A stretch of 64,000 bases of DNA, taken from contig NC_084768.1 of NCBI RefSeq assembly GCF_028858725.1, positions 2,029,853-2,093,852 on the forward strand, read 5' to 3'. Under the pieces are notes generated by a model that made no database searches, was not told where the DNA came from, and was given only the letters and a program-made list of their open reading frames with translations. Below, piece by piece: positions 1-11,400 of this stretch. The stretch comes from Colius striatus (taxonomy: Eukaryota > Chordata > Aves > Coliiformes > Coliidae). Made by a program: the position numbers and the translations under genes. Position 1 is the first letter of the stretch, and every line of letters starts with the position of its first letter.

Positions 1-523
1 CAAGATGACACAGTAAGAGAAGCCAGGAACACATATGTTTCTGGGACATAGTGGAAAGCAAATCAGGCTCCATAAATTAAGCTGGATGACAGCAGTTAGC
101 AGTAAAATGTGATGTGGGAGCCTGAACTGTGCACTTAGCCAAATGAAGGTCTTTTATTACGTCACCTCAAAATGATGAATCAGATGGTTTTAGCAGCAGT
201 TTGTTTTTATGGAAACTCTTGTGTTCAAATACATAGACTCACTGCATTTTGATTCAGATTATGGGACTTTATTATCTAAAAAGTACCAAACCCATAAAAA
301 TTTCAAGTACTGGCCATCAGCAAAAGCATTTTCAATGTTTTCACCATTGGTACCATAAGAAAATGAAATTGTTTTTTCTCATTAATCTTCTGTGTGTTTA
401 CACATAATTATTATATAAATGTATGTTAGTGCTACCTGTAAGAAAGATTATAGAGCCTATTTGATAACAATGTTGTCAGCCCCTATTCTCAAAATCATAT
501 TCTCAGTAATCCATCTTCCTTAG
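1..523. other. Non-coding DNA, likely 5' intron of SLC44A5
   Basis: AT-rich unique sequence with no exon-like ORF flanked by splice sites. It lies upstream of the first recognisable SLC44A5 exon. That gene has very long 5' introns in mammals, so intronic status is inferred. Confidence 0.5.
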
Positions 524-1511
524 TGTCCTGGTTTTAGGCACCTTGGGGAACAAAAGACCACGATTAGCCTCAAGTACTGGAGAGGCTGAGAATTGCCAAA
601 GGGCAGGGAGAGCTTAATTACCGCTGAAGGTCCAGGACAAAACAGAGCAGGCTGCTGGGCTTGGGGAAGAAAACACAAAATAATGTAATGCAACACCAGC
701 TAAAGCAAAACCATAAACACCGAAATATAACAACCAGAAAACAACACAGAGTAATACAACAATGAAGAGTCCAACCAGCCCTTTAAGACCACCTTCTCCC
801 CACTCCTCCCCTCTTCCTGGGCTCAGAGCCCTGATCCCGGGGTTTTTACCTCCTCCCCCACTGCATGGCCCAAGGGGGCAGGGAGTGGGGGTTTCAGTCA
901 GTCTATTCCCGATGGCTTCTGCCCTTTGTCCCTCCTCAGGGCAGGTGGGCTCCGCACCCATCCTCCCTGCATGTCCCTGGGGTCCCTCACACACACACAG
1001 CCCTGCCCGGGCTGCTCCCACGCGCATTGATCCCACAGGCTGCAGCTCCTCTCTGCCTCTCGTATGGGGCTGCTCTGGGCCCGCAGGCTCCAGCACGGCC
1101 TGTGCCATGGCCCCTCCCCACACAGTCCCTCACCCGTCCGGGCTCACTCACACGGAGCTGCTGGTGGCTCTCAGCCCTGCCATGGCCCTGCAGGGGTTGC
1201 AGGGGCACAGCTGCATTCTCACCACGGCTTGCAGAGGGGTCTCTGGTCTAGTGTTTCTCCTTTCTTTCCTCTTCTCTGACTGTGAGGTCCGCGTGGTCAC
1301 CTCCATCTTGTATCACTCTCACACCTCCTGCCAGCACTTCACATTCCCGTCCCTAAACAGTGCTGGCAGAGGCGCCAGGTTGGCCCAGCCGGGCCAAAGG
1401 TGGGTGTGAGCCCAGGAGCCAGGGGAGAGTCCACAAACTCTTTACTGGGTCTTCACTGCAAACCGCTCCCCCTGGTACCAAGCAAAAGCTGCTCCTTGCT
1501 AAACCAGGACA
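524..1511 (-). mobile_element. Solo LTR, avian endogenous retrovirus (ERVL-like)
   Basis: The element is bounded by TGTCCTGGTTT at the left and AAACCAGGACA at the right, so it has the TG...CA ends of an LTR with an 11-bp inverted terminal match. It is flanked on both sides by the 5-bp direct repeat CTTAG (519-523 and 1512-1516), a perfect target-site duplication. Five-base duplications are usual for class III (ERVL) elements. Similarity to the LTR at 3337-4683 (a GTGAGGGACCCC-type module followed by a CCCCCACTCCCTGCCCCC-type stretch) places its sense direction on the - strand. It is GC-rich and 988 bp long. ORFs of 128 to 215 codons occur on both strands but look like by-products of base composition. 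No gag, pol or env is present. Confidence 0.8.
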
Positions 1512-1516
1512 CTTAG

Positions 1517-3331
1517 GGTTCAGTTTAACAGTTTAGTCTCCTGAGTGAGTTTACTCTGCCTCATTAGCTTGAAACAACCTGAAAAAGCAGATTTGCCATA
1601 ACAGATCACCTTCTTCTTTTGGAAAACAAAATGTATCAAACCTGTTTTTAGTGAAGCCATGACTAGATAATTTCTGGTCAGGTTTCAGTAATAAACATGG
1701 GCTTCAAATATCTCCTGTTTAGGAAGAGGCAATGCCCATTGTTCCAGTTTCTGCAACTTTGGTAACTCACAGTGTAATCTGTGAGTACAATTATAGTTAG
1801 TATAGTATAGTATAGTCTTGTATGTTTACAGAGTTTTAAAAATGTATTAATTTAGCTTACATTTTTTCCTCTCCTGTGCATCCTGTATATTATGATTTCA
1901 CTGAAGGTGATCTACTAGAGCTCAATGTAAAATGGAGCCAGAGTTTCACCCGAGATATCTAATAAAATAAGCAACAATTTTGTATGAGCAATCAGTCTTC
2001 ACAGACTGTTTCAAACTTTTTGTAACTCACCCAAAAGAGGATTTATGTACAGACATATCGCTAAAACAGCAATGCTTGGCATCGGGGAGTTTCACTAGGT
2101 ACATTGCACAAGTTTGTATATTACAAGGAACAGCAATTCCTGCATTCTGGTGAGGTGTTTGTGGACCCTTGTTCATGGTGGCTCTGCAAACCTTTAAAAG
2201 GAAGCTTTAGCACAAGTGGGTGTAAATTTTAATTGCATTGGAGTATAGTTTAATGAGGCCTGTGAGAATTAGATTCAAAGAAGTTTTTGAGACTATGGGA
2301 ATTGTAGTTAAAGTATTTATGGTGCCACATTTCTCCTGGAACATCTTGAATATTATACCTCTTAAAAATCTCTCTGCTGAACTTGAGCAGTGTCACAACT
2401 GCTTCTGAATGGAGACTGAGGGAAAAAAAGCAGCATTTAGCACCACTTCTAATAAAAGCAATTGTCCTTTCTTAGATTACTGTCATATTGACCTTGAATC
2501 CATTGCCAAATAAGGATTTATTTCAATGAGATGGTAGAACTGTGTCTCTCTATAGAAGTGTACAGAATTTTTCATTCCTTTTCCACACCTGGAAACACTT
2601 TTCTAGTTCTCCAGCTGTTTAAAAAGATCTACCATCTTTATCACTTTTATGCTAAAGAATAATAGAAGTGATATTCTAAGTTCTTTTACTGGTGAGATTC
2701 AGCTTGCATCCACGTGTCTCCTTGCTTGGCCTTGCAAGCACATTTTCTGAAGTAGTCCTTTAGTAACTTGAAGGACACATTAATATCCCAGGGTGCTTAT
2801 TGCTCACTCATCTGTCACACAAAAGTGGTACTGGATTTAGATCAGGCCAGAAGAGTAGCAGTTTGTTACTACAGCTGTGTGTTCTACCCAAAGCAGCACT
2901 GCCAGGCTCTGTGGACATGAATTCTGCCCAAATGGGGCAGTTACAATTCATACACCTTTAGGTTATAACAGCCTCTTCTTCACCAAAACTATGTCAAGTA
3001 AGCAGGACTTGGTAAATAACAACAGTGACTGAAATCTTTCAGATAAGGAGGCTGTAGGCAGCACACCCTTTTAGGAGTAATTCAGTCAATTTTGGTGACA
3101 CCATTAACTTTGACCAGTGAGATCTGCAAAGAAAAGTCAGGATTTTCCTTCCATGCATCTTCAGAAATAAGGGTTTGTGAAATTCACTTGTGAAGGAGGG
3201 AGTGTCCTGCCCTAGCCAGAGCCCTTGGAGTCAGAAGTCTCAAGTGTGTACCGACCTTCTTCTGCTTGCTTGGGAGTGTCATACCCGATGCTAGTTACAC
3301 TCCTGGAACTGCTCTGGTCAAGGTCAGACAC
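1517..3331. other. Non-coding DNA between two LTRs
   Basis: AT-rich unique sequence. A short (TATAG)n run sits near 1799-1816. I see no exon, no CR1 end and no RNA gene. Confidence 0.5.
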
Positions 3332-3336
3332 TGGAC

Positions 3337-4683
3337 TGTCATGGTTTGACATGACAGTCATTCTGGTAAGGGGGAAGGGGCTGTAAAGATGGCTCCTGTA
3401 AGAAGTTCGCCACTCTCCCCAGCTCTGAGCCAGACCCACTGCTGGGGCTGAGCCAATTAGACGCCTCCACAATGACTTTTTAAGAACAAGCCAGAATAGG
3501 AGGTTTCTTCCTCCTTTTTCTTCCTGTTTCTTCCTTCTGTCCCTTCTTCTTCTGGCTGCTGGTGGTGCAAGGAGTAGGAACAGTGAGAGAAACAACCATG
3601 CGGGCTCCAAGGTCAGTGATGAAAGAGAGGAGGAGGTGTGCTGGAGCAGAGACTCCCCTGCATTCCATGGAGAGACCTGGTGAAGCTGAGGTTTGTTTGC
3701 ATTTCTTTGAAGACCTCAAATCGGGGGTAGAGACTTATTTTGCTAAAGTTGACCCTGGACCAGGGGCAACAATTCACTTCTTTAAAGGCCCCAAGCCAGG
3801 GACAGTGACTAGGACCGGAGGAGGCCGTGTCCCGAAGGAGGGGCCCTTTATCACTGTGGCCAGAGCAGGCCTTGTCCCGAAGGAGGGGCCCTTTATCACT
3901 GTGGCCAGAGCAGGCCGTGTCCCGAGGAAGGGACCCAATATCCACAGCTGTAACTGTGGGGAGGAACCCACGACAAAGCAGCTCATTCAACTTATGCCCA
4001 GAAGAGGCCTTGTCCCGAGAGAGGGACCCTGCAACTGCACAAACTGCAGCCGTGGTGAAGAATCCACACCAGAGACATTCCCCAGGGTCTGTGTCCCGTG
4101 TGAGGGACCCTGTATGGGCAGAAGCTGCAGCTGCTGGGAACAACCCACACCAGAGAAGTTCATTAAGGACTGTGTCCCAGGGGAGGAACCCCGTGTTGGA
4201 GCAGGGGAAGAATGCCAGGAGTCGTCCTCATCTGAGATCACAGAAGCGGCAAAGCCCATCTGTGAGAGACTGAGCACATTCCCCATTCCCTGCCCCCCTG
4301 AGCCGCTGAGGGGGAAGGAGGTAGAGATCTGGGGAGCAGTGAGCTGGGCCGGGGAAGAAAGGAGGGATGGGGAGGGAGATCTTAAAGCTCTGGTTGTAAT
4401 TTTCTCATCATCCTGCTCCCTTTTTGCTTTTATTCCGTTCTGTTTCTTGTAGAATAAACTTTCCTCCTTTCCTCTCTAAGCTGAGTGCTGGAGTCTGTTT
4501 TGCCCAGAACCATAGTTGGCAGTGAGCCCTCCCTGACCTTGTCTCTATCCACAACAAGCTTGCTTATCTTCTTACTCCCATTTCACTGGAGCCTCTGCCG
4601 TCCTAATGAGGGTGGGGGTGAATGGGGGCACCAAGGGAGAGACTGTTGTGGTGCTGCTGTGCTGATTGGGCCAAACAACAACA
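3337..4683 (+). mobile_element. Solo LTR with internal repeat module (ERVL-like)
   Basis: Starts TGTCATGGTTTGAC and ends near CCAAACAACAACA. The flanks TGGAC (3332-3336) and TGGAG (4684-4688) differ at one of five bases, consistent with an aged target-site duplication. An AATAAA at 4453-4458, followed by the GAGTCTGTTTTGCCCA motif common to avian LTRs, marks the R/U5 region. The central part carries repeated GTCCCG-AGGGACC modules starting at about 3823, 3868, 3913, 4006, 4086 and 4168; the first two are nearly identical 45-bp units. A 296-codon ORF (3562-4452) runs through this module. I see no retroviral domain in it and treat it as incidental. Homologous 3' portions link it to the LTR at 524-1511, which is in the opposite orientation. 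Confidence 0.7.
3823..3957 (+). repeat. Tandem 45-bp units inside the LTR
   Basis: Units begin at 3823, 3868 and 3913, each with GGCC(G/T)TGTCCCG. The first two are almost identical over 45 bp and the third diverges after about 25 bp. Being a multiple of three, the unit repeats as GRVPKEGPFITVARA-type peptides in the + ORF. Confidence 0.8.
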
Positions 4684-4688
4684 TGGAG

Positions 4689-5392
4689 AAAAATTAGTCT
4701 ATTGGTCCATGCTCCACCACTCTGCCTAAATAAGCCCAATACATAGACCAATAGATAGAAGGCAGTAGTTTAATTGAATACTCATGATTTCCTCACTGGC
4801 TCCATTTTCAGACTGGAGAGTGCTGTTCTTTGAGTGCTCATCTGTAAAAGAACGTATGGTTCTCTGCAAAATGTTGCAGGCTTTTTGTTGTCTGCATAGA
4901 GCATATTTAGGTTGCATTAAATGAGGCCAAAGAGCTGAGTCAGAATTCTGTGCATAGATACATACAGATTCTTTTTTTTTTTTCATTTCACTCTTATTTT
5001 TACATTCATAAACTATTTATAATGCAGTTAAGGTGTGCTGAATTATTCTTCCATCATGTAATATTTGATACCAGCTTTAGGGCCACGCTGAGGCAGGTAA
5101 CCTGTAGTAGCTCATACCAATAGTGATCTCATGGCTTCAATGTTGTAAGGTATTGTTTATTTTAAGTATATTTAGACCTGTTCCTCAGTATGTTTTTGCT
5201 GTTATCGACAACACAACAGGTGTACACATTTAGTTGCTGGTCTTGCTGTGAAATCAGGGCCTTGTACCTCAAATGTGATTTTGGCAAGTAAAACTTCTAC
5301 CAAGATGCAGACATACAGATGTTCAAGTGACAGCATTCTCAAAGGGTCATATTAGACACCTGGTTTTTAAAAGTGTTTCTTTCTGTCCCTAG
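4689..5392. other. Intron or flank immediately before the first visible SLC44A5 exon
   Basis: AT-rich, no repeats recognised. It ends in a polypyrimidine tract and CCCTAG acceptor (5383-5392) used by the exon at 5393. Confidence 0.5.
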
Positions 5393-5466
5393 GCACTGTA
5401 CAGATGTTATTTGCTGTGTGATCTTCATAGCTGTCATTCTGGGTTACATAGCATTAGGAATTGTTG
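5393..5466 (+). CDS. SLC44A5: SLC44A5 exon 1 in window (TM1)
   Basis: Acceptor CCCTAG, donor GTAAGT. Encodes HCTDVICC followed by the hydrophobic TM1 segment ending ALGIV. The first base completes a codon from an upstream exon outside the window, and one base carries over to the next exon. The cytoplasmic N-terminus preceding CTD is missing here. Confidence 0.92.
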
Positions 5467-8400
5467 GTAAGTAAATCCAGGTATGGTAGTGCTTTCTCAT
5501 CCACAGGTGAAGCAACTTGATGAGTGTTAAAATTTTTGCCTGAGATGTTCCTTTTGCTTATATCAATGTAAAGCTCAACAAGTTTTACATAGCTCTATGT
5601 AAAAATCAGTAAGAAATGCCTTGCCTAGAAACATTTAATAAATTATCATTCAGTGTCTATTGTAATTAGGAAGAAGTTCAAAACAAAGTGTTTACTGGTA
5701 AAAACCTCAAAATTAAGTGTGTTCAAGTAAAAATTAAACGGTTTGATAATTTTGCTATTGTTAAGTAACTGTGGTGAAAAATTTCACTTCCATTTGCTAT
5801 TAATCTGAGATAAACACTTTGGTTTTAAGAGGCTTTTTGTTCTGTAAAATATTACTGCAAGGATCTACATGAGCAGTAAAGGGAAGTAAGAGAAATTACT
5901 TCATTTACTGTGGGACCTGCAGTTGTTTGCACATCAAGATGTTCATTAATATTAGCCATTTTGCTTTGTTTGTGAGAACTGTGTGAATACCTGTGTGTGA
6001 AAGGACAAAGGATGTTGTAAGTGTACTTCCTGTGTATCTGCAGGTCTGTCTGAGCTCTTTCAGTTTGCTTGTAAAAGATTATTTTGGCCCTGCCTTATAT
6101 AGAAGAAGGTTAGTTTTCTTCATAATTCTGTAATAGCATTTTCTGTTCTGTAGAGAGGAAAGGTTGTGCATTCCCCATCCTTGGGGGAATGATAAAAGCT
6201 CTCTGAATGTGGGCATCCAGCAAAAGCTGGCCTGGGCAACCTTCTCTAGGTGACCCACTTGAGCAGGGGTTTTGAACAAGGTGACCTCCAGAGGCACCTG
6301 CCAACACTGTGTGCAAAGCTGCCAACTATAGCATGAAAAGATGACAGTAAGCAAGACTGCTTTAAGCTAAGTGATTCCAATAACTGTCTGATAGACTACT
6401 TTGTCTTCCTACTAATTGCATGGTAGTGTAATGTCCTCCAAGCCACAATGTTGAGCATTTTGTCTCCTCTCACTTTGCCTGTGGTACCTGAACACTGAGC
6501 ATATTCTGAAAAATCTGTTCTCTCTCTCAAGCACTGAGGTATTTTTCCTTTCCCTTATTCACCTGCACTTACTGCCCCATTGTGAACCTTTATGTTTACA
6601 AGAAGATAGAGAAGTGAGGAAGCAAATAGTATATGCCAGCAAGTGACAGAGGTGTGGAGGACCTCTGCAAGGAGGTGCAAAGGCTACACTAGGAGGTGAA
6701 CAACAGACTGACAGATGGTTGATTATGCTTGCAGGTGGAAGAAACTCTTTCTTTTCAAAACACTTTGATTTTGTTCTTGTCTAATCTCTTTGAGCCTCTT
6801 GTTTCCCAAAAATGAATGCTAACTCAAGATCTATGAATGTAAGAAAAGTGAGCAGAGCAAAAAGTGGATTCAGAAGCTTTTCAAGCTGTACCTGATTTTA
6901 TGCTGTACTTCTAGGATTCTCTTAGGGACTGGATCTGGGAAGAGAGTTCCTAACTGTACTGCATGGCATGACTGTACAATCAGCTTCAGACTGATTTGAA
7001 ATGCAGTCCTGTGACAATTTTTTCACAAGGTCAGTGTCTGTGATTGTGATGCTTAAGTGGCATCTGTGTGTAGGCAAGTCCAGGATCAATTTGTTTTGTA
7101 GCCACTACTGGATTCTGTTTATGCAAAATCATGCATGTACTCTCTCATGACAGTTCTGGCTACTATTTGGATCATGTGAGCCCTTTCCTTTGCTATGAAA
7201 TGAAGCATCTTCTTGCCCTTTTGGCCTGATTGAATTGTTCCCACTTAATTCTAAGTGTACACTGATGTTCGTTTGACTTGTGAAAGTATTGGGAGCATTC
7301 CCATGACACATGACTCCCAGTTGAAGACTGTAGAGGAACTTAACCAGGAAATACATTCAATGTATGTCTCTGCTTACTGGAATAGACTGAAAAAGAGGAG
7401 GTAAATTATTAGTCCTAGGAAACAACAGTATCTTCTGGAGTGTGCATGGCTGTTGCAGGCCTGCCATGCCTCCCGCTTGGTGCTAGGAGTGTGCTGTATC
7501 TGAAGGACATCCCTCTGATGTCTGTGCTGTTGTCATCCTCATCCTACATGATCAATGGAAGCTTCATTGACGATCTACTCTCTCCTTCTGTTACTGCTCA
7601 ATCTCAAAGCCAGAACCGAAGAAACTGGATTTAGATTAGAGGAATGTTTGTTGTTTTCTTGGGCATATAAACGCTCAGGTGGTTGGTGACGTGCCTCTGC
7701 AGACAGGCAGTATTCTGAAGAGCTGTAACCTGGACAAAGGGAAATTAAAGCCTTGGCAGTTTATAGCTGTATGCTATTCTTGTGCTACCGGATCTTGGCT
7801 TTCTTTCCAGCACTTTATACATTTTCTTATTTTTTGGTTAGAACTTTATATCAACTTTGCATATGCAGTTTCCAAAGAACCACATGTGTTAGAGGTTGCA
7901 GAGTAGACAGCAGCAGAAAGAGGACTGACCTTGTTTCTCCACGTCTGTAATCTCAGACGGTGTAGTTACTGTGATGTGAGACAGCGCATTGATCATGTTC
8001 CCTGTTCTGCATGTGCAATGGTTTCCTAATGGACACAGGATGCATGAACAGCCTTTTCCTGGAAACCTCATGAAAAATTGGTTACAGCTAGAACCTATTC
8101 CTGGAACCAGATGCTGAATTTGTGGATGATTTTTTTCTACCTTTCTTACAGAGAAGATTTGGATATTCAGTCTAGAAGCATTTAGTTCAGCTTCAAATCC
8201 ACATCCACGTGGACGCTGCTTTTCTTTCCTTGTACTGTGCTTCAACTATTCCTTTTACCATGATTTATTTTCAAGTAAAAGATGAGATCAGCTTTGGTAC
8301 AGTTCCAGGGGCCAGCCATGTACAAAGTATGTGAGAGTCAAAGAAGTTCACATTAAAAGAAAATAGATTATAAATAAATCCTTAGTCATGAATTATGACT

Positions 8401-11400
8401 TATAAAAGGTAGATTTCTTCTATTTCTTCAGTATGTGTGAATACTGCTCTGGATACCTGTTTAATTTGGCTTGAGAAGTAAACAATAAATGAAGGTTCCT
8501 CACACAACTGCTATGACTGAAAACCTGACATAAATTTTGCCCTCAGTATTGTACATACAGCTCATACAGGCTTCGGCTGCGAGTGTGTGTCTGTGAAGCA
8601 GTGGGGTAGGATTTTTATGCTTCAGGAAAGCGGAAATATAGTCTGATGAAAAGGTAATTAATTCTCTTTGAAAGATGAAACCAAATGATTTCTGATAGTA
8701 ACTTTTCTTAGTTCTGCTTCAGTGATGGTGTTGTTGAGTGACTGTACTGAGTAGAAATAGTTACTCTATGATTTACTTCCTTTTAGTTATTTTAACTTTA
8801 CAGATTAACTAGTAGCACTAATTTAACATTCCTTGAAGTTTTTCTTTGTGTCAAACTGACTTAACTCAGAAACACTGGGTTTATCCAAGTGATACTTTAC
8901 AAATGTTTAGCCTCTTAAGACTAATTTAATTCAGAGAAGTGCATATCAAAGGCAGTAAATAAGTTATCTAGGGAAAGAGCTTCACATTCCAAAGGACAGG
9001 TTAATTCTAAGTTATAACTCTTATTGTATTGCTCCAAGGAATACACAACACTGATGTTACCAACGTGGATTTAGAAATTCTCTCACATGTTCTGTTACAT
9101 TAGTCAATTGCTCGTGTTAAAAGCAGTAAGAAGTAACTGGCAGGTCAGTTTCAAATGAAAAAGTAAACTGGATTTAACACCGATGAAGCGCTTAGCTTTC
9201 TCTGAGGATCAGAACAACCACAGTTTATCTGAAATGCAGTTAATCTGAATTTTCAGAAAGTGTTGATATGCAGCATCAGGTTAATTTGCAAACTCCAAAG
9301 CACAGGGAAAGTAACATGGCTTTAGAAGAACTAGCAGATTAATTTTGGTAGCGTAAAACTGTTCCATGTGAGAGGGAGCATTACGAATTCCCCATAACTA
9401 TTTGCAGCTCATTGAAGATGTGTTGAGTGTCTGACCTGAACATTTCAATAAATTTGCAGTCTGCCACTCTGAGATCTTTCCTGTGCTCTGCCTCTACTGC
9501 ACGTATCGTTATTGTTAAGTACTATTATCCTTACCAAAGTGACCTTGAGGAAAATGACGCATTCACAAATGACTATATGTAATGTCATGAAGTTGAGAGG
9601 AAATAATTAGGGAAAAGCAAGTTCAAGGTAGTTTGTGTAGATCAAAGACTAAAGTATATGCCAAGTGGGCTTCTGACATTCAGTATATAGTGCAGGAGGG
9701 GGAAGGTTGGGGATAAAATCTTTGTAATAGCTGTAATGTTTTCCACATAATACAAGCACAAGGAAATGCTTGAGAGAACATCAGTGGTCTTTTTTAGCAA
9801 CCTGAATTCAGGGGGTCAGCTTAGGGTAGTGATAGGGAATTATATTCTAGCATTATATCTGTCTTTCAGATGATACTTAAAAACAAATGACATTTCCATT
9901 ACTTGGGGTCAAATAAGCACTTAGTGGTCAGAATGGTTCAAAGGTTAGTCATTGGCTAGTCATGAAGGAAGCTTAGTCAGGTCTGTACACTACAGCTTAG
10001 AAATAGCGATACTGGTAGTGATAGTCTATGAGTACTTGATCCTCAAAGGGATGGTTCACGCGAGCATATAATACGTGAATTGCCAGGTGCAGACCTAGTA
10101 ACTGAAAAATGGGGCAGTTGCTGAGTTGAGAGGTCGGGGAGTGCTTTCGTTTACAAAGTGAGATTTTTTTTCCATTCTTGGTGCAAGTGGAGTCCACGAG
10201 ATTCAGCGACACTCTGTATTTCTGTCACGTGCACAGGTAGTGTTGATGTCATCGTGGTTGTCTGTGAACACTCAGACTTGTCTACATAGCTAACTCCTCC
10301 CTTTTAAGAACCATTATTTCCATTACCTTGCATTTTGGATGCAACTCAGATATGTGTGCCCTGAAGGTAAAAAGTGAAATGGTTTGCTTTCTTACTGATT
10401 CATCCATACCTTGGTTCAGTTTAGATGTTAGTTTTTCATTAGGAAAGCTACAAATCACTGCTCTCCAGTGGTGTTCAACCAAAATTAAAGTGGTACATTA
10501 GAGATGATACATTTTCATGCTAGCTGGCTTCAACGAATAACTGGGTCTATAATACTCAAATATTAAAAAATATCTGTATGTTTGCAGCTTGGGTGCACGG
10601 TGACCCCAGGAAAGTGATTTATCCAACTGACAGCTATGGGCAGTTCTGCGGTCAGAAAGATACCCTCAATGAGTGAGTACTAAATCCAGTCACATACCTT
10701 TATCACTAGTGCACTATGAATGAGATGGGAAGCTTCAAACTGTTCTGTTTGCTAGGAGTTCTTGTGAGAAGTTGAAGAGACAGGGGCACTCCTACTGTAT
10801 TTATTCCAAAGAAATAGATTAGTTGCTCAGTGAAAATCTAGACCCAAATTATTACTGCAATGCTGTTGTTCTCATAATTCAGAGCTTATTTTTGGTAAAG
10901 TGTCGATATAACTTAAAGATTGCATCACTAGCTGCATAGAAAGTGACTAGCTGGCACAACTTCTAACTGCCAAAGTCTGTACAGTTAACAAACTATTGAG
11001 TAATTCCTCTGTTCACCTCAGTAGGCATTGTAGCCTGATTCTTAGTTCTTCTTAACATGCACCAAAATAACAGAAAAAAAACTGTAAGGAAGAGTTCTTT
11101 TTGTCTGATTGTTTTTGTTTTTCTCTGGTGCTTATCCAGTGCCAATGGAGAGGAGTGTGAGTGGTCTGTGAGACACATAACTGTAACCATAGCTGCCTTG
11201 GGGATATCAGCCAAATGGCTGCATTTACTTGTCTGTGTTTCCCAGTCTTTTTAAATTTTGAACTGTGAGAGTTAAATTAATCAGTTGATATCAACAGAGC
11301 ACCTGCACATTAAATCTGCTGCTCAAGAAAGAAAGCTGTCACATCAGTGTTTTCTCTGCAAACCTAAGTGTTTCATGAAACGGAATTTAAAACCCAGTTT

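Noticed and set aside
614..1409. Overlapping ORFs on both strands (169 aa minus, 215 and 128 aa plus)
   Set aside because: All lie within the GC-rich solo LTR bounded by the CTTAG duplications. Low stop-codon density from base composition explains them, and no domain is visible.
3212..3610. Minus-strand ORF with a signal-peptide-like start (MEPAWLFLSLFLLLAPPAA)
   Set aside because: It reads antisense through the LTR start and a TTC/CTT-rich tract, which produces Leu/Phe and Arg/Lys runs. There is no splice context or family match.
1..5392. Search for the N-terminal exon of SLC44A5 (DP.FKGP.NR motif)
   Set aside because: No splice-flanked match; the TTTAAAGG occurrences belong to LTR or unrelated sequence.
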